This document shows, in pieces, positions 8,748 to 16,483 of a stretch of 31,834 nucleotides of DNA (position 1 is its first letter; each line of letters starts with the position of its first letter). The notes beneath the pieces are model-generated. The model was not told where the DNA came from, searched no databases, and was given only the letters and a program-made list of their open reading frames with translations. The position numbers were made by a program, and so were the translations under genes. The stretch is from NCBI GenBank assembly GCA_946478975.1, contig CAMLEO010000049.1, positions 1-31,834 on the forward strand, written 5' to 3'. The DNA is from an uncultured Steroidobacter sp. GTDB taxonomy: Bacteria > Pseudomonadota > Gammaproteobacteria > Steroidobacterales > Steroidobacteraceae.

Positions 8748-9818
8748 ATGAGTGGCGCCACACCTTCTTCGCAAGAAAGTCACAACCCGCTGGGCACGGA
8801 TGGTTTCGAATTCGTCGAATACACCGCCCAGGATCCGGAGCTGCTGCGCACGTTGTTCGAGCGCCTCGGCTTTCCGGCCACGGCGAAGCATCGCAGTAAG
8901 AACGTCACTTTGCACAACCAAGGCGACATAAATTTCATCATCAACGCCGAGCCGGGAAGCTTCGGCCAGCGCTTCGCGTGCGAGCACGGACCGTCGGCAT
9001 GCGCGATGGCGTTTCGCGTGAAGGATGCGTCGTATGCGTTCCGCCGCTGCGTCGAACTCGGCGCCAAGCCGGTGGAGACGCGCGTCGGCCCCATGGAGCT
9101 GAACATTCCGGCGATCGAGGGCATTGGCGGCAGTCTCATCTACCTGGTGGACCGCTACGGCGAGCGCACGATATACGACGTGGACTTCGTGCCGGTTCCC
9201 GCCAGCGGTCGCGGCCGTTCTGCCGGGCTGTCGTACATCGATCATCTGACGCACAACGTCGCCCGCGGCAACATGAACAAGTGGGCGGGCTTCTACGAGA
9301 AGCTGTTCAACTTCCGCGAGATTCGTTACTTCGACATCGAGGGCAAGAAGACCGGCCTGTTCAGCCGGGCCATGACCAGCCCGTGCGGCAAGATCCGCAT
9401 TCCGATCAACGAATCCCAGGACGACAAGTCGCAGATCGAGGAATACCTGCGCGAGTATCGCGGCGAAGGCATTCAACATATCGCGCTCGGCACCGCCGAT
9501 ATTTTCCGCACCGTCGACACCCTGCGCGAGCACGGCGTGCAGTTCCAGGACACGCCGGACACTTACTACGAAGGCGTCGACGCGCGCGTCACCGGCCATC
9601 GCGAGAATCTGGACGAGCTGAAGAAGCGGCGCATTCTCATCGACGGCAACCCGGCCAAAGGCGAGGGCCTGCTGCTGCAGATCTTCACCCAGAACGTCAT
9701 CGGCCCGATCTTTTTCGAGATCATCCAGCGCAAGGGCAACGAAGGCTTTGGCGAAGGCAACTTCAAGGCGCTGTTCGAATCCATCGAGCTGGATCAGATG
9801 CGTCGAGGGGTCATATGA
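8748..9818 (+). CDS. hppD: 4-hydroxyphenylpyruvate dioxygenase
   Basis: 356 residues. It converts 4-hydroxyphenylpyruvate to homogentisate, the second step of tyrosine breakdown, using Fe(II) and O2. It has two vicinal-oxygen-chelate domains. The Fe ligands are visible in the C-terminal half: His166 (YIDHLTHNV), His244 (GIQHIALGT) and Glu324 (IFFEIIQRKG), followed by the C-terminal gating helix GFGEGNFKALFESIE. The ATG at 8748 has GGAG (8737-8740) 7 nt upstream. The stop TGA overlaps the hmgA ATG (ATGA). It is first gene of a three-gene plus-strand operon, divergent from the MarR gene. Length fits the bacterial family (about 350-360). Confidence 0.97.
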   Translation: MSGATPSSQESHNPLGTDGFEFVEYTAQDPELLRTLFERLGFPATAKHRSKNVTLHNQGDINFIINAEPGSFGQRFACEHGPSACAMAFRVKDASYAFRRCVELGAKPVETRVGPMELNIPAIEGIGGSLIYLVDRYGERTIYDVDFVPVPASGRGRSAGLSYIDHLTHNVARGNMNKWAGFYEKLFNFREIRYFDIEGKKTGLFSRAMTSPCGKIRIPINESQDDKSQIEEYLREYRGEGIQHIALGTADIFRTVDTLREHGVQFQDTPDTYYEGVDARVTGHRENLDELKKRRILIDGNPAKGEGLLLQIFTQNVIGPIFFEIIQRKGNEGFGEGNFKALFESIELDQMRRGVI

Positions 9819-10939
9819 AACGGCCCGTCGTTCCACCGCGCGTCGAAGGCACCGCCTCGCGGCAAGCGCATGCGGATCTGCCGCCAGGAACGTACGAGCG
9901 CGAGATCAGTAAGGAAGGGTTCTTCGGGCCCGCGGCGTTTTTCCATCATCGCCATCCGCCCACCGGCTGGGTGGAGTTCGAAGGTCCGTTGCGGCCGCAT
10001 GCATTCGATCTGAACAACGTCGCCAAGGCGCACTCGTCGCCGTGGCAAGCCGCCGAAGTGCTGCGTAACGCGAGCGTGCGCGTTCGCGTGTGGAACCCGA
10101 GTGCATCGATGGATCATCTGGTGCGCAACGCCGACGGCGACGATCTGTTGTTCATCCATCGTGGCGCGGGCGAGCTGTATTGTGACTACGGTCGCTTGAG
10201 CATCACCGCCGGCGATTACGTCATGATTCCTCGCGGCACGATGTGGCGCGTCGACATGCAGGAGCCGATGTTTGCGTTGCTGATCGAGGCGACGAATGCG
10301 AGCTACACGCTGCCGGACAAAGGTTTGCTCGGCGCGCACGCGATCTTCGATCCGGCGATGCTCGATACACCACGTATGGATGCTGAGTTCGTCGCCCAGC
10401 AGCGCGATGAGCGTTGGCAGGTGCGCGTCAAGCGTAGCAACGCGATCTCAACGGTGACATATCCGTTCAATCCGCTGGATGCGACCGGCTGGCACGGCGA
10501 CCTGTCGGTGGTGCGGATCAACGTGAAAGATATTCGGCCCATCGTGAGCCACCGATATCACTTGCCGCCATCCGCGCACACCACGTTCGTCGGCAATCGT
10601 TTCGTCGTGTGTACATTCGTGCCGCGCCCGTTCGAGACCGACCCGGGTGCGCTCAAGGTCCCGTTCTTTCACAACAACGACGACTACGACGAAGTGTTGT
10701 TCTATCACGCCGGCGACTTCTTCTCTCGCGACAACATCAAGCCCGGCATGATGACGCTGCATCCATGCGGTTTCACCCATGGCCCGCACCCGAAAGCATT
10801 GAAGAACATGCTGGTGCAATCGAAGCCGGCGACGGATGAATATGCGGTGATGATCGACACGCGCGACGCGATCGAGATCGCCGAGGCGGCGGCGGCGGTG
10901 GAGTGGGCCGGTTACGTCGACAGCTGGAAACAGAAATGA
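9815..10939 (+). CDS. hmgA: Homogentisate 1,2-dioxygenase
   Basis: 374 residues from the ATG at 9815, which overlaps the hppD stop by 4 bp and has GAGGGG (9805-9810) just upstream. A longer open frame back to 8978 runs antiparallel to family expectations inside hppD and is rejected. It opens the homogentisate ring to maleylacetoacetate. Cupin-fold Fe ligands are recognisable in the C-terminal half: His286 and Glu293 in FFHNNDDYDEVLFYH, and His322 in CGFTHGPHP. It also has VGNRFVVCTFVPRPFE. The protein is shorter than the roughly 430-450-residue eukaryotic and Pseudomonas type and belongs to the compact bacterial subgroup. Annotation rests on these residues and on its position between hppD and a fumarylacetoacetase-family gene. 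Confidence 0.93.
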   Translation: MKRPVVPPRVEGTASRQAHADLPPGTYEREISKEGFFGPAAFFHHRHPPTGWVEFEGPLRPHAFDLNNVAKAHSSPWQAAEVLRNASVRVRVWNPSASMDHLVRNADGDDLLFIHRGAGELYCDYGRLSITAGDYVMIPRGTMWRVDMQEPMFALLIEATNASYTLPDKGLLGAHAIFDPAMLDTPRMDAEFVAQQRDERWQVRVKRSNAISTVTYPFNPLDATGWHGDLSVVRINVKDIRPIVSHRYHLPPSAHTTFVGNRFVVCTFVPRPFETDPGALKVPFFHNNDDYDEVLFYHAGDFFSRDNIKPGMMTLHPCGFTHGPHPKALKNMLVQSKPATDEYAVMIDTRDAIEIAEAAAAVEWAGYVDSWKQK

Positions 10940-11919
10940 AGCTTGCAACGTTACGTGACGGATCCCGCGACGGTCGGCTGGTGGTCGTCAGCCGCGATAT
11001 GAGCAAGGCGGTCGCGGTTCCTCAGATCGCGGCGACATTGCAAGCGGCGTTGGATGATTGGGCTCGTGTCTCTCCCGAACTGCTTGAAGTGGCGAATGCG
11101 TTGGAGAAAGGCTCAGTGGCCGGATCGATCGCTTTCGATCCCGACCAGGCGATGGCACCGCTGCCGCGGGCATATCACTGGGTGGACGGTTCTGCGTACG
11201 TCAATCACGTCGAGTTGGTGCGCAAGGCGCGCGGTGCGCAGATGCCGGAAAGTTTCTGGACCGATCCCCTCGTGTATCAGGGCGGTTCGGATGATTTCAT
11301 CGGCGCGAGACAAGACGTGCCGGTGCCGAGCGAGGAGTTCGGCATCGACCTCGAAGGTGAAGTTGCAATCGTCACCGACGACGTGCCGATGGGCACGAGG
11401 CGGGAGCGAGCCGGGCAGCACATCCGACTGGTGATGCTGGTGAACGACTGGTCGCTGCGCAACCTGGTTCCGGGCGAGCTCGCCAAAGGTTTCGGCTTCT
11501 ATCAATCCAAGCCGGCGACGGCGTTCTCACCGGTCGCGGTCACACCTGACGAACTCGGCGCAGCATGGGCGGATGCGAAGGTTCATTTGCCGCTGGTAGT
11601 GCACGTCAACGGTCAGCCTTTCGGCAAGCCGAATGCGGGCGTCGATATGACTTTCGATTTCGCGCGCCTGGTCGAACACATCACGCTGACGCGCAATGCG
11701 CGTGCCGGCACCATCCTCGGCTCGGGCACGATTTCAAATTACGATCGTTCGCTCGGCTCGGCGTGCATCGCCGAGCGCCGCACCTTGGAACAGCTGGAGC
11801 AAGGCAAGCCTGCGACCTCGTTCCTGAAGTTCGGCGATCGCGTGCGCATCGAGATGTTCGATGTCCAGGGGCGCAGTATCTTCGGCGCGATCGATCAGCA
11901 AGTCGTCGAGGCGGCGTAA
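10936..11919 (+). CDS. Fumarylacetoacetate hydrolase family protein (probable fumarylacetoacetase)
   Basis: 327 residues from the ATG at 10936, overlapping the hmgA stop (ATGA). FAH-fold C-terminal domain with metal-ligand segments GIDLEGEVAIVTDDVPMG and MLVNDWSLRN, then GFGFYQSKPATAFSPVAV and ILGSGTISN. Expected reaction: hydrolysis of fumarylacetoacetate to fumarate plus acetoacetate, the last step of tyrosine breakdown. The size (about 330) is that of the short bacterial fumarylacetoacetases found beside hmgA, not the 420-residue eukaryotic enzyme. No maleylacetoacetate isomerase gene follows; the operon ends here, 4 bp from the convergent mtgA stop. Confidence 0.9.
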   Translation: MKLATLRDGSRDGRLVVVSRDMSKAVAVPQIAATLQAALDDWARVSPELLEVANALEKGSVAGSIAFDPDQAMAPLPRAYHWVDGSAYVNHVELVRKARGAQMPESFWTDPLVYQGGSDDFIGARQDVPVPSEEFGIDLEGEVAIVTDDVPMGTRRERAGQHIRLVMLVNDWSLRNLVPGELAKGFGFYQSKPATAFSPVAVTPDELGAAWADAKVHLPLVVHVNGQPFGKPNAGVDMTFDFARLVEHITLTRNARAGTILGSGTISNYDRSLGSACIAERRTLEQLEQGKPATSFLKFGDRVRIEMFDVQGRSIFGAIDQQVVEAA

Positions 11920-11923
11920 GCGC

Positions 11924-12643
11924 TCAACGTTTCTTTTTCTGTCTCGGCGGCGGATCGATCTGATCGATCAGGCTGACGCCGCCGATGCCGCGCATCTGCC
12001 CCAGAATCCAGTCCTGCCGCGAACGAACATAGCGCGAGGGTGCGGACACGCGCAGACGTTTCGGATTGGGTAGCACGGCGGCGAGCAGCGCGGCGTCCGG
12101 TGCGCTCAGTCGCGCTGCTTGTTTCTTGAAATACACTTCCGAGGCGGCGCCTACACCAAACACGCCGCTGCCGAACTCGGCGATGTTTAGATACACCTCC
12201 AGAATGCGCCGCTTGGGCCAGAGCGTTTCGATCAGCACCGTGTAATACGCTTCGAAACCTTTGCGGATCCAGCTCTGGCCGGGCCAAAGAAACAAATTCT
12301 TCGCCACCTGCTGTGAGATCGTGCTGGCGCCGCGCACGCGTCGGCCGCGCTCGCGCTCTTCCAGTGCGTCATTGATGGATTCCAGGTCGAAGCCGTGATG
12401 CTCTGGAAACTTCTGGTCTTCCGAAGCAATGACTGCGACTTTTATATGAGGCGAGATCTGCGGCCAGTCCACCCAGCGCTGGTAGATCGGACGTGAGAAG
12501 CGCTCGCGGATCATGAAAGCAGAGGTCGGCGGGTCCACCCATCTCAGCAAAATGACGGGCAGAACGGTAAGGACAATTACCAATATGAGTAGCCAACCGG
12601 CGAAACGCCACCACCGCCGCGGCTTGGGAGAAGAATCGTGCAT
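11924..12643 (-). CDS. mtgA: Monofunctional biosynthetic peptidoglycan transglycosylase
   Basis: 239 residues. It polymerises lipid II into glycan strands at the periplasmic face of the inner membrane. A single N-terminal membrane anchor spans about residues 11-33 (WWRFAGWLLILVIVLTVLP). The GT51 domain follows, with the catalytic glutamate in ASEDQKFPEHHGFD (Glu75), then GASTISQQVAKNLFLW and KRRILEVYLNIAEFGSGVFGV. There is no transpeptidase domain, and the length matches MtgA (about 235-240). It converges with the fumarylacetoacetase-family gene with 4 bp between stops. It diverges from the outer-membrane barrel gene, the 137-bp gap holding a weak palindrome (GATTA-CACA-TAATC at 12694-12707). 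Confidence 0.96.
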   Translation of the reverse strand: MHDSSPKPRRWWRFAGWLLILVIVLTVLPVILLRWVDPPTSAFMIRERFSRPIYQRWVDWPQISPHIKVAVIASEDQKFPEHHGFDLESINDALEERERGRRVRGASTISQQVAKNLFLWPGQSWIRKGFEAYYTVLIETLWPKRRILEVYLNIAEFGSGVFGVGAASEVYFKKQAARLSAPDAALLAAVLPNPKRLRVSAPSRYVRSRQDWILGQMRGIGGVSLIDQIDPPPRQKKKR

Positions 12644-12780
12644 GGTTCACGAAAGCGATTTGCGCCGCCGCAAGTGTGATCTAGTCGCTGTTGGATTACA
12701 CATAATCGTCTACCATCGCCGCCCAAATTCCGTCATGGGCGGACATCGAAATACGGGATGGACATTGTGGAGAGCTTCCG

Positions 12781-13566
12781 ATGATCAAGAAAACGATGGC
12801 GGGTTTGGCGATCGGATGTGTGCTGTCGACTCCGGCGGCCTTTGCCGAGGAATACCAGGGATTTTATTTTGGCGTGTGGGGCGGCAGCGGCTCGGTCGAT
12901 GTTCCGTCCAAAGGCGACTTCGATGAAGCGGTGCTGGCTTCGCTGCCGACCGAGCTCGATCGGGCTGCTTATATCGACACCAAGGGCACCGATTCGACCT
13001 CCGACGACGTCCTGCATGAGTTCGCGCTCGCTGCGACCGGCCGCTCGACGCTCGACGACAGCGTGAGCGTGTGGGGCCTGCAAGTGGGCTATCGCTGGGG
13101 CAAGTACTTTGCAACCGAGCTGGGTTACGCGAATCTGGGCGAAGCGTCGTACCGCCTGCCGGTGACCGTCACCGAGACCGTGACCAATACTTCGGGAACG
13201 TCGGCCTCCGGCAATTTCATCGGCGAACGTGCGACGCAGTTCACCAGCTCCGGCCCGACGATCAGCGCGCTGGGCATGCTGCCCATCGGCCAGCACTTCG
13301 ACCTGCACCTGCGCGGCGGCATTTACATCGCGGACACGCGAGTGACCAATCGCCTGCGCGATGTCGAGTTCAATACCGGCAACATCGTGCATGGTCGCGT
13401 GGACGCGAGTGAGAACGAGCTGTTCGCTGGCATCGGCGGCGCCTGGAACATCAACGAGAGCTTCGTGCTGCGAGTCGAGTATCAGAAGTTCCTCAACGTG
13501 GGTGATGAGGACAAGACCGGCGAGAGCGACATCGACGTGTTCAATCTGTCGGTGCTGTTTAAGTAA
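12781..13566 (+). CDS. Outer-membrane beta-barrel protein, OmpA/OmpW-like, function unknown
   Basis: 261 residues with a clear signal peptide: MIKKTMAGLAIGCVLSTPAAFA, cleavage expected after Ala22. The mature part has alternating amphipathic strands typical of a small (about eight-stranded) barrel: GFYFGVWGGSGSV, SVWGLQVGYRWGKYFATELGYANLGEASYRL, DLHLRGGIYIADTRV, FAGIGGAWNINESFVLRVEYQKF, DVFNLSVLFK. A long polar, Asp-rich stretch (about residues 38-90) after the first strand would be a surface loop or plug. The chain ends in Phe-Lys rather than the usual terminal Phe. GGAG lies 8 nt before the ATG. It stands alone, with a terminator directly downstream. No specific function can be assigned. 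Confidence 0.8.
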   Translation: MIKKTMAGLAIGCVLSTPAAFAEEYQGFYFGVWGGSGSVDVPSKGDFDEAVLASLPTELDRAAYIDTKGTDSTSDDVLHEFALAATGRSTLDDSVSVWGLQVGYRWGKYFATELGYANLGEASYRLPVTVTETVTNTSGTSASGNFIGERATQFTSSGPTISALGMLPIGQHFDLHLRGGIYIADTRVTNRLRDVEFNTGNIVHGRVDASENELFAGIGGAWNINESFVLRVEYQKFLNVGDEDKTGESDIDVFNLSVLFK

Positions 13567-13588
13567 CAGCTGCTCATTGTGAGTTCGA

Positions 13589-13630
13589 AAACGCCGGGTG
13601 CATGCGAGTGCGCCCGGCGTTTGTTTTTTT
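13589..13630 (+). terminator. Strong rho-independent terminator after the outer-membrane barrel gene
   Basis: A perfect 10-bp stem, AAACGCCGGG (13589-13598) with CCCGGCGTTT (13613-13622), encloses a 14-nt loop and is followed by GTTTTTTT (13623-13630). On the minus strand the stem is followed only by TTTCGAAC, so it would work weakly for the convergent ppiB. Confidence 0.9.
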
Positions 13631-13634
13631 AGCC

Positions 13635-14132
13635 TCAGGCTTTCGGTTCCACGCGCTTGACCGACTCGATCACGATCGATTCCACCGGCACGTCCTGGTG
13701 GCCGGCGCGGTTGCCGGTCTTCACCGCTGCGATGGCATCGATCACGTCCATGCCCGAGTCGATGCGGCCGAACACGGCATAGCCGTAATTGCTCTGGCCC
13801 TTGTGGTCGAGGAAATCGTTGTCGACCACGTTGACGAAGAACTGCGACGTCGCGCTGTTGATGTCGTTGGTGCGCGCCATCGACAGCGTGCCGCGCTTGT
13901 TCTTCAAGCCGTTGGTCGCTTCGTTCTTGATCGGCGCATGGCCCTTCTTGTTGCTCATGTCCGGCGTCAGCCCGCCGCCCTGGATCATGAAGCCGGGAAT
14001 CACGCGATGAAAAATCGTGCCGTCGAAAAAGCCTTCATCGGCGTAGCGCAGGAAGTTCTCCACCGTGATCGGCGCCTGCTTGTCGAACAGCTGCACGGTG
14101 AACGTGCCCTTGGAGGTCTTGAATTCCAGCAT
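13635..14132 (-). CDS. ppiB: Peptidyl-prolyl cis-trans isomerase, cyclophilin type (cytoplasmic PpiB)
   Basis: 165 residues, the size of cytoplasmic PpiB, with no signal peptide. It catalyses cis-trans isomerisation of prolyl bonds. Cyclophilin motifs: FHRVIPGFMIQGGG with the catalytic Arg43, GTLSMARTNDINSATSQFFVNV with the substrate-pocket Gln and Phe, and YAVFGRIDSGMDVIDAI. It lies 36 bp downstream of prmC on the same strand. A short hairpin with arms AAGGG/CCCTT in that gap is too weak to call a terminator, so the two may be co-transcribed. Confidence 0.96.
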   Translation of the reverse strand: MLEFKTSKGTFTVQLFDKQAPITVENFLRYADEGFFDGTIFHRVIPGFMIQGGGLTPDMSNKKGHAPIKNEATNGLKNKRGTLSMARTNDINSATSQFFVNVVDNDFLDHKGQSNYGYAVFGRIDSGMDVIDAIAAVKTGNRAGHQDVPVESIVIESVKRVEPKA

Positions 14133-14168
14133 GGTGAGATGTCCTGAAAAGGGCTGAAAACCCTTGGG

Positions 14169-15026
14169 TTAGGGGCGCTGACCTTCCGTTACGCGTTGGT
14201 GGCCGGCCAGATCGGCGTGGGAGCGTACGTGAACGAAGCCTTGCGACACAAGCCGCTGGCGCACCGCTTCGGCCTGTTTCCAGCCGTGTTCCAGGACCAG
14301 CCAGCCGCCGTTGTTCAGGTGTGCGGGGGCTTCGCGAACGATCAGATCCAGCGCTTCGAAGCCGGTGACGCCGGAGATCAATGCCATGGCCGGCTCGTGC
14401 CGTCGAACATCGGGGGCCAGGTCAGGATCGTCCTGACCGATGTAAGGTGGATTGGCCGCGATCAGATCGAAGTGCTGGCCGGCGAGCGGCGTGAACCAGC
14501 TGCCGTGTAATAACGAAACGTTGGTCAGTTGCAGCCTGCCGACATTGCGGCTCGCGATATCCAGCGCGTCCTTCGATGCATCGACGGCGACGACGGTCGC
14601 GGACGGGCGTTCCGACGCGATCGCGACGGCAATCGCACCGCTGCCGGTGCCGAGATCGGCAATGCGTGCCGCCCGGCTCTCATCTATATGAGTCAGCGCG
14701 CGTTCGACCACCAACTCCGTTTCCGGCCGCGGAATCAGTACCGCCGGGCTGACTTCCAGCAGCAGCGACCAGAATTCCTGGCTCTGGCGGATGTATGCAA
14801 CCGGCTCGCCCTTGGAGCGCCGTTTGACCAGCTGCTGAAACGACCAGCCGGCGTTCACCGGCAGCTCGCGCTCCGGGTGGGAGCGAAAATTCGTCCGTGA
14901 CAAGCCGGTTACGTATTCCAGCAGCAGTTCGGCGTCGAGCCGCGGGGACGAGGAAACGCGCGACAACAGCATGGTCGCGGTATGCAGGGCGTCGGAGACG
15001 GTTTGCGTGGAGTGGGCTGCGGGCAT
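14169..15026 (-). CDS. prmC: Peptide chain release factor N5-glutamine methyltransferase
   Basis: 285 residues. It methylates the glutamine of the GGQ motif in release factors RF1 and RF2. The N-terminal helical domain (about 1-90) recognises the factor. The Rossmann methyltransferase domain carries the SAM loop DLGTGSGAIAVAIA (124-137) and the catalytic NPPY (192-195), preceded by PRPETELVV. In most gammaproteobacteria prmC directly follows prfA; here prfA is about 11 kb away on the same strand, with unrelated genes between. ppiB follows. Confidence 0.96.
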   Translation of the reverse strand: MPAAHSTQTVSDALHTATMLLSRVSSSPRLDAELLLEYVTGLSRTNFRSHPERELPVNAGWSFQQLVKRRSKGEPVAYIRQSQEFWSLLLEVSPAVLIPRPETELVVERALTHIDESRAARIADLGTGSGAIAVAIASERPSATVVAVDASKDALDIASRNVGRLQLTNVSLLHGSWFTPLAGQHFDLIAANPPYIGQDDPDLAPDVRRHEPAMALISGVTGFEALDLIVREAPAHLNNGGWLVLEHGWKQAEAVRQRLVSQGFVHVRSHADLAGHQRVTEGQRP

Positions 15027-15102
15027 GGCGGATGACTTGGTTGAGGCCGCAAGAGTAAATCAAGTCACGTAAGATTGACCGCCCAGATCGTGGAGCTCCC
15101 GC

Positions 15103-16467
15103 ATGCACGTCTACCAGAACGCGATCGAGATGATTGGCCGCACGCCGATGCTGCGGCTGAATCGACTCGACACCGGCCCTTGTGAGCTGTTTCTGAAGCT
15201 CGAGTACATGAATCCCGGCGGTTCGATCAAGGACCGCATCGGTTTGAGTATGATCGAGCAGGCCGAAGCGCGCGGCGAGCTCAAGCCCGGCGCCACCATC
15301 GTCGAGGCGACCGCCGGCAACACCGGATTGGGATTGGCGCTTGTGGCCGCGCAAAAAGGCTATCGCCTGATCCTGGTGCTGCCCGACAAGATGAGCCAGG
15401 AAAAAATCTTCAACCTGCGCGCGCTCGGCGCCGAAGTGGTGCTCACGCGCTCGGATGTGGGCAAGGGGCATCCCGAGTACTACCAGGACCTGGGCAAGTC
15501 CATTGCGGAGCGCATCGGTGGTTATTTCATCAATCAGTTCGCGAACCCGGACAACCCGAAGGCGCACGAGCTCACGACCGCGCCGGAGATCTGGGAGCAA
15601 ATGTCACAAAAGCTCGATGCGGTGGTCGTCGGCGTCGGTTCGAGCGGCACGATCGCGGGCCTCGCAGCGTACTTCAAGAAACATGCACCGCACGTGGAGC
15701 TGGTGCTCGCGGATCCCCAGGGCTCGATCCTCGCGGAGTTCATTGCCACCGGCAAAATGACTCAGAAATCGTCGTGGCTGGTGGAAGGTATCGGCGAAGA
15801 TTTCATTCCGGCAATCGCCGACTTCTCCATGACCAAGCGCGCGTACAGCATCAGCGACGCCGAGTCGTTCTCGGTTGCTCGCGAGTTGTTGCAAAAGGAA
15901 GGCATTCTCGCCGGCTCCTCGACGGGCACACTGCTGGCGACGGCGCTGCGTTTCTGTCGCGAGCAGAAAACGCCGAAGCGCGTTGTGACTATGGCATGCG
16001 ATACCGGCGCTCGTTACCTGTCGAAGTTGTACAACGATTTCTGGATGGAAGATCAAGGTTTCATCCAGCGCGAGAAATACAACGATCTGCGCGATCTCAT
16101 CGGCCGTCCGCACGGCGAGCGTGCGACCATTACCGTCGGCCCGAACGACGTGCTCACAACAGCTCACAATCGTCTGCGCAACGCCGGCTTCTCGCAGCTG
16201 CCGGTGATGGATGGCGACAAGCTGATCGGCATCGTGACCGAGGATGACATCCTGCGGTTTGCGTTCGGCCATCCGGAACGCTTCAACGAGCCGGTGCACA
16301 AGGCCATGACCAGCACGTTCCTGCGCGTCGACAAGGATCAGACCATCAACAACCTGGTCGCGATGCTCGAAGTGCTGTCGTCCGCGGCGGTGATGGATGG
16401 CGACAAGTTTCTCGGCCTGGTCACGCGCTCGGACGTGTTGAATTACCTGCGCCGCCAGGTCAAATGA
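15103..16467 (+). CDS. Cystathionine beta-synthase with C-terminal CBS domain pair
   Basis: 454 residues. It condenses homocysteine with serine to cystathionine, the first step of reverse transsulfuration. The fold-type II PLP domain starts at MHVYQNAIEMIGRTPMLRLN. The PLP lysine is in NPGGSIKDR (Lys43), ATAGNTGLGLAL is the substrate loop, and GVGSSGTIAGLA is the phosphate-binding loop. Two CBS motifs fill about residues 335-454 (DDILRFAFGHPERFNEPVHKAM and so on) and may bind adenosyl ligands such as SAM. No N-terminal heme domain is present, as is usual in bacteria. A cysteine synthase (CysK/M) has no CBS domains, so beta-synthase is preferred. GGAG lies 8 nt before the ATG. The next gene starts 16 bp on. 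Confidence 0.9.
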   Translation: MHVYQNAIEMIGRTPMLRLNRLDTGPCELFLKLEYMNPGGSIKDRIGLSMIEQAEARGELKPGATIVEATAGNTGLGLALVAAQKGYRLILVLPDKMSQEKIFNLRALGAEVVLTRSDVGKGHPEYYQDLGKSIAERIGGYFINQFANPDNPKAHELTTAPEIWEQMSQKLDAVVVGVGSSGTIAGLAAYFKKHAPHVELVLADPQGSILAEFIATGKMTQKSSWLVEGIGEDFIPAIADFSMTKRAYSISDAESFSVARELLQKEGILAGSSTGTLLATALRFCREQKTPKRVVTMACDTGARYLSKLYNDFWMEDQGFIQREKYNDLRDLIGRPHGERATITVGPNDVLTTAHNRLRNAGFSQLPVMDGDKLIGIVTEDDILRFAFGHPERFNEPVHKAMTSTFLRVDKDQTINNLVAMLEVLSSAAVMDGDKFLGLVTRSDVLNYLRRQVK

Positions 16468-16483
16468 TCATTCGAGGATACGT

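Noticed and set aside
8978..9814. N-terminal extension of hmgA giving a 653-residue fusion
   Set aside because: The extension lies wholly inside hppD in another frame and is Arg-rich without domain similarity. The ATG at 9815 has a ribosome site and an ATGA overlap.
8676..9836. 386-residue minus-strand ORF opposite hppD
   Set aside because: The plus strand encodes an unmistakable 4-hydroxyphenylpyruvate dioxygenase with all three Fe ligands; the minus frame has no motif and is a shadow.
12694..12707. GATTA-CACA-TAATC palindrome between mtgA and the barrel gene
   Set aside because: Arms of only 5 bp and no well-placed promoter elements; not strong enough to call an operator.
14141..14166. 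AAGGG/CCCTT hairpin between prmC and ppiB as a terminator
   Set aside because: A 5-bp stem with only a two- to four-base U stretch; the genes are only 36 bp apart and may be co-transcribed.
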